From NCBI RefSeq assembly GCF_000263195.1, contig NC_018748.1:4216001-4280000 (forward strand): a DNA stretch of 64,000 nt, in the 5' to 3' direction. This document shows, one piece after another, positions 62,755-64,000 of this stretch. Each line of letters starts with the position of its first letter. The stretch's first letter is position 1. A model generated the notes under the pieces. That model was given only the letters and a program-made list of their open reading frames with translations, was not told the DNA's origin and did no database searches. Source of the DNA: Emticicia oligotrophica DSM 17448 (GTDB taxonomy: Bacteria; Bacteroidota; Bacteroidia; Cytophagales; Spirosomataceae). The translations under genes were made by a program, and so were the position numbers.

Positions 62755-62783
62755 TGCTTTGACCAAAGAACAAAATTGTAAAA

Positions 62784-63653
62784 ATGCCAAATACAGAGTC
62801 AATACTGAGAATTGCCCTCCAAAAATCAGGTAGATTAAGTGAGGATTCGTTTAGATTATTCAAAGAATGTGGGATTAAATTTGAAAGTGGTACTGGAAAA
62901 TTAAAAACTTCCTCTTCAAACTTTCCTGCTGAATTTTTGTTTCTCAGAGATGATGATATTCCAGGATACGTAGAAGATGGAGTTGCTGACATAGGAATTG
63001 TTGGTGAAAACGTATTTGTTGAAACTAATCGTAAGGCTGAGGTAACCTACCGACTTGGATTCTCAAAATGTCGATTGTCTATTGCCGTACCAAGAAGCGT
63101 TGAATACAAAGGCGTTAACGATTTCAACGGAAAAAGTATCGCTACATCTTATCCTAGAATATTAGGCAATTATTTGAAGGAACAAGGAGTAAAAGCTGAA
63201 ATTCATGAAATCAGTGGCTCTGTTGAAATTGCTCCAAGTATTGGTTTAGCAGAAGGTGTATGTGATATTGTTAGTTCGGGGAGTACACTTTTAAGTAATG
63301 GTTTGAAAGAGGTTGAAACAATCTTCCGTTCGGAAGCTATTTTGATTTCTAATAAGAAATTACCAAAATCAAAAATTGATACACTCAATAAATTATTGTT
63401 TAGAATCAAAGCGGTACAAACGGCTCAGAATTATAAATATATTTTGTTGAATGCACCAAATGATAAGTTGCAAGACATTATCAACTTAATTCCGGGTATG
63501 AAAAGCCCAACTATTGTACCTCTAGCAATGGAGGGTTGGAGCTCGCTACATTCTGTTTTAGAAGAAAATCAGTTTTGGGAAAATATAGAAGCAATTCGTG
63601 GAGCTGGTGCAGAGGGAATATTGGTAATTCCAATTGAAAAAATGATTTACTAA
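62784..63653 (+). CDS. hisG: ATP phosphoribosyltransferase, long form
   Basis: First enzyme of histidine synthesis, joining ATP and PRPP; 289 residues, the long (HisGL) form with a C-terminal regulatory domain, so no HisZ is needed. Features: LRIALQKSGRLSEDSF, DDIPGYVEDGVADIGIVGENV, the PRPP loop region GVCDIVSSGSTLLSNGL, and the C-terminal ACT-like domain (about 215-285), where histidine feedback acts. First gene of the his operon; hisD follows 43 bp later. Confidence 0.96.
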   Translation: MPNTESILRIALQKSGRLSEDSFRLFKECGIKFESGTGKLKTSSSNFPAEFLFLRDDDIPGYVEDGVADIGIVGENVFVETNRKAEVTYRLGFSKCRLSIAVPRSVEYKGVNDFNGKSIATSYPRILGNYLKEQGVKAEIHEISGSVEIAPSIGLAEGVCDIVSSGSTLLSNGLKEVETIFRSEAILISNKKLPKSKIDTLNKLLFRIKAVQTAQNYKYILLNAPNDKLQDIINLIPGMKSPTIVPLAMEGWSSLHSVLEENQFWENIEAIRGAGAEGILVIPIEKMIY

Positions 63654-63696
63654 AATCAATTTAAAAAAGTTCTAAGCATTGCTTAGCAATAAATAA

Positions 63697-64000
63697 ATGA
63701 ATATTATTTCGTTTCCACAACGCTCAGAATGGAAGAACTTGCTTGCAAGACCAGTGAAAGAAATGGCCGAAATTGAGCAAAAGGTACTTCCTATCTTACA
63801 AAAAGTAAAGCATGAAGGCGATTCGGCATTAAAAGAGTTTGCTTTAAAATTTGATAAGGTTGAACTAAATAACTTTCAAGTTTCACAACAGGAAATTGAT
63901 GCTGCTGAGGGGCTTCTTTCTTTCGAACTGAAGGAAGCAATTGGACAAGCATACAACAATATTTATACATTTCATCAATCACAAAAACAGTCACCCGAGG
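63697..64000 (+). CDS. hisD: Histidinol dehydrogenase (3' partial)
   Basis: The window ends inside this gene; 101 codons are visible from the ATG at 63697. The translation begins MNIISFPQRSEWKNLLARP and continues with QKVLPILQKVKHEGDSALKEFA and LKFDKVELNNFQVSQQEID, the N-terminal pattern of HisD, which oxidises histidinol to histidine. Its position directly after hisG supports the call. The catalytic residues lie beyond the edge. Confidence 0.92.
   Translation, partial: MNIISFPQRSEWKNLLARPVKEMAEIEQKVLPILQKVKHEGDSALKEFALKFDKVELNNFQVSQQEIDAAEGLLSFELKEAIGQAYNNIYTFHQSQKQSPE

Larger units (their letters stand above)
61799..62783. other. Gene-poor 985-bp region, possibly decayed
   Basis: The longest stretch without an intact gene. 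It contains a minus-strand terminator-like hairpin (61865-61891), a possible pseudogene upstream of it, short open pieces on the plus strand (for example a 11-codon piece from the ATG at 62257, read on past a stop), a perfect 14-bp palindrome (62650-62679), a small GGTAAC direct repeat near 62592, and the hisG promoter. No RNA gene or insertion-sequence end is recognised. Confidence 0.6.

Noticed and set aside
1-64000. tRNA, rRNA, CRISPR arrays, intact insertion sequences, prophage or defence islands
   Set aside because: I looked for T-loop signatures, repeated spaced direct repeats, transposase/integrase motifs and phage structural genes and found none I could support.

Overview
The window looks like ordinary chromosome of an AT-rich Bacteroidota, most likely order Cytophagales (Emticicia/Arcicella-like genera are a guess). 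Support comes from four things: promoters of the TTTG-N18-20-TAnnTTTG type, A-rich start regions without Shine-Dalgarno sites, Bacteroidota-typical families (LruC/DUF4114 lipoprotein, GWxTD lipoprotein, DUF1599, BT_3928-type DoxX protein, TonB receptor with a CarboxypepD_reg-like domain, archaeal-type ProS), and FadL/OmpP1-like and half-length TolC-like outer-membrane proteins. I see no rRNA, tRNA, CRISPR array, intact insertion sequence or prophage.

Layout. 1-3251: hybrid histidine kinase (cut by the left edge) overlapping a GT2 glycosyltransferase. 3495-5549: LruC lipoprotein. 5962-9413: alaS and a nitroreductase. 9403-16569 (minus): exopolysaccharide locus of half-length TolC-like protein, Wzz/tyrosine-kinase-like protein, GT4, flippase and Wzy/ligase. 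16789-19475: H-NOX haem NO sensor overlapping a PAS hybrid kinase. 19623-21292 (minus): alpha/beta hydrolase and crotonase pair. 21436-26233: LRR protein, short MerR regulator, FadL-like porin, repeat-rich lipoprotein. 26655-31109: proS, FKBP isomerase, accA, beta-CASP hydrolase. 31336-37144: PBP4, alpha/beta hydrolase, group III truncated globin, membrane protein plus XRE regulator, GWxTD lipoprotein, rRNA methyltransferase. 37249-40558: aroK, BT_3928 protein and DUF1599 protein (minus), folP (plus). 40574-44160: WecA/MraY-like transferase, WcaF-like acetyltransferase, a eukaryote-like prephenate dehydrogenase, DUF486 protein. 44226-53111: degenerate amidohydrolase, methyltransferase plus GNAT pair, TonB receptor, two-domain amidohydrolase. 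53345-56080: pabB, pabC-like and flavin monooxygenase operon. 56369-61798 (minus): a PQQ dehydrogenase with an internal cytochrome c, preceded by an unrecognised 1096-residue secreted protein with an internal duplication. 61799-62783: gene-poor, possibly decayed region. 62784-64000: hisG and the start of hisD.

Themes. Surface polysaccharide functions are spread over several loci (GT2, the EPS locus, WecA-like, WcaF-like). NO/haem sensing appears twice (H-NOX kinase pair and globin). Chorismate/folate steps recur (aroK, tyrA, pabB/pabC, folP) but in separate transcription units. Convergent genes are separated by compact symmetrical hairpins that probably terminate both ways; in one case (MerR/FadL-like) the terminator lies inside the opposite gene's coding sequence.

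Best novelty candidates: the duplicated-domain secreted protein upstream of the PQQ dehydrogenase, the fungal-like TyrA, the H-NOX/kinase module, the pabB-pabC-monooxygenase operon, and several perfect inverted repeats that are not classical terminators. No single clearly new defence or mobile system is visible. All family calls rest on motif recognition from the translated sequence, not on database searches.
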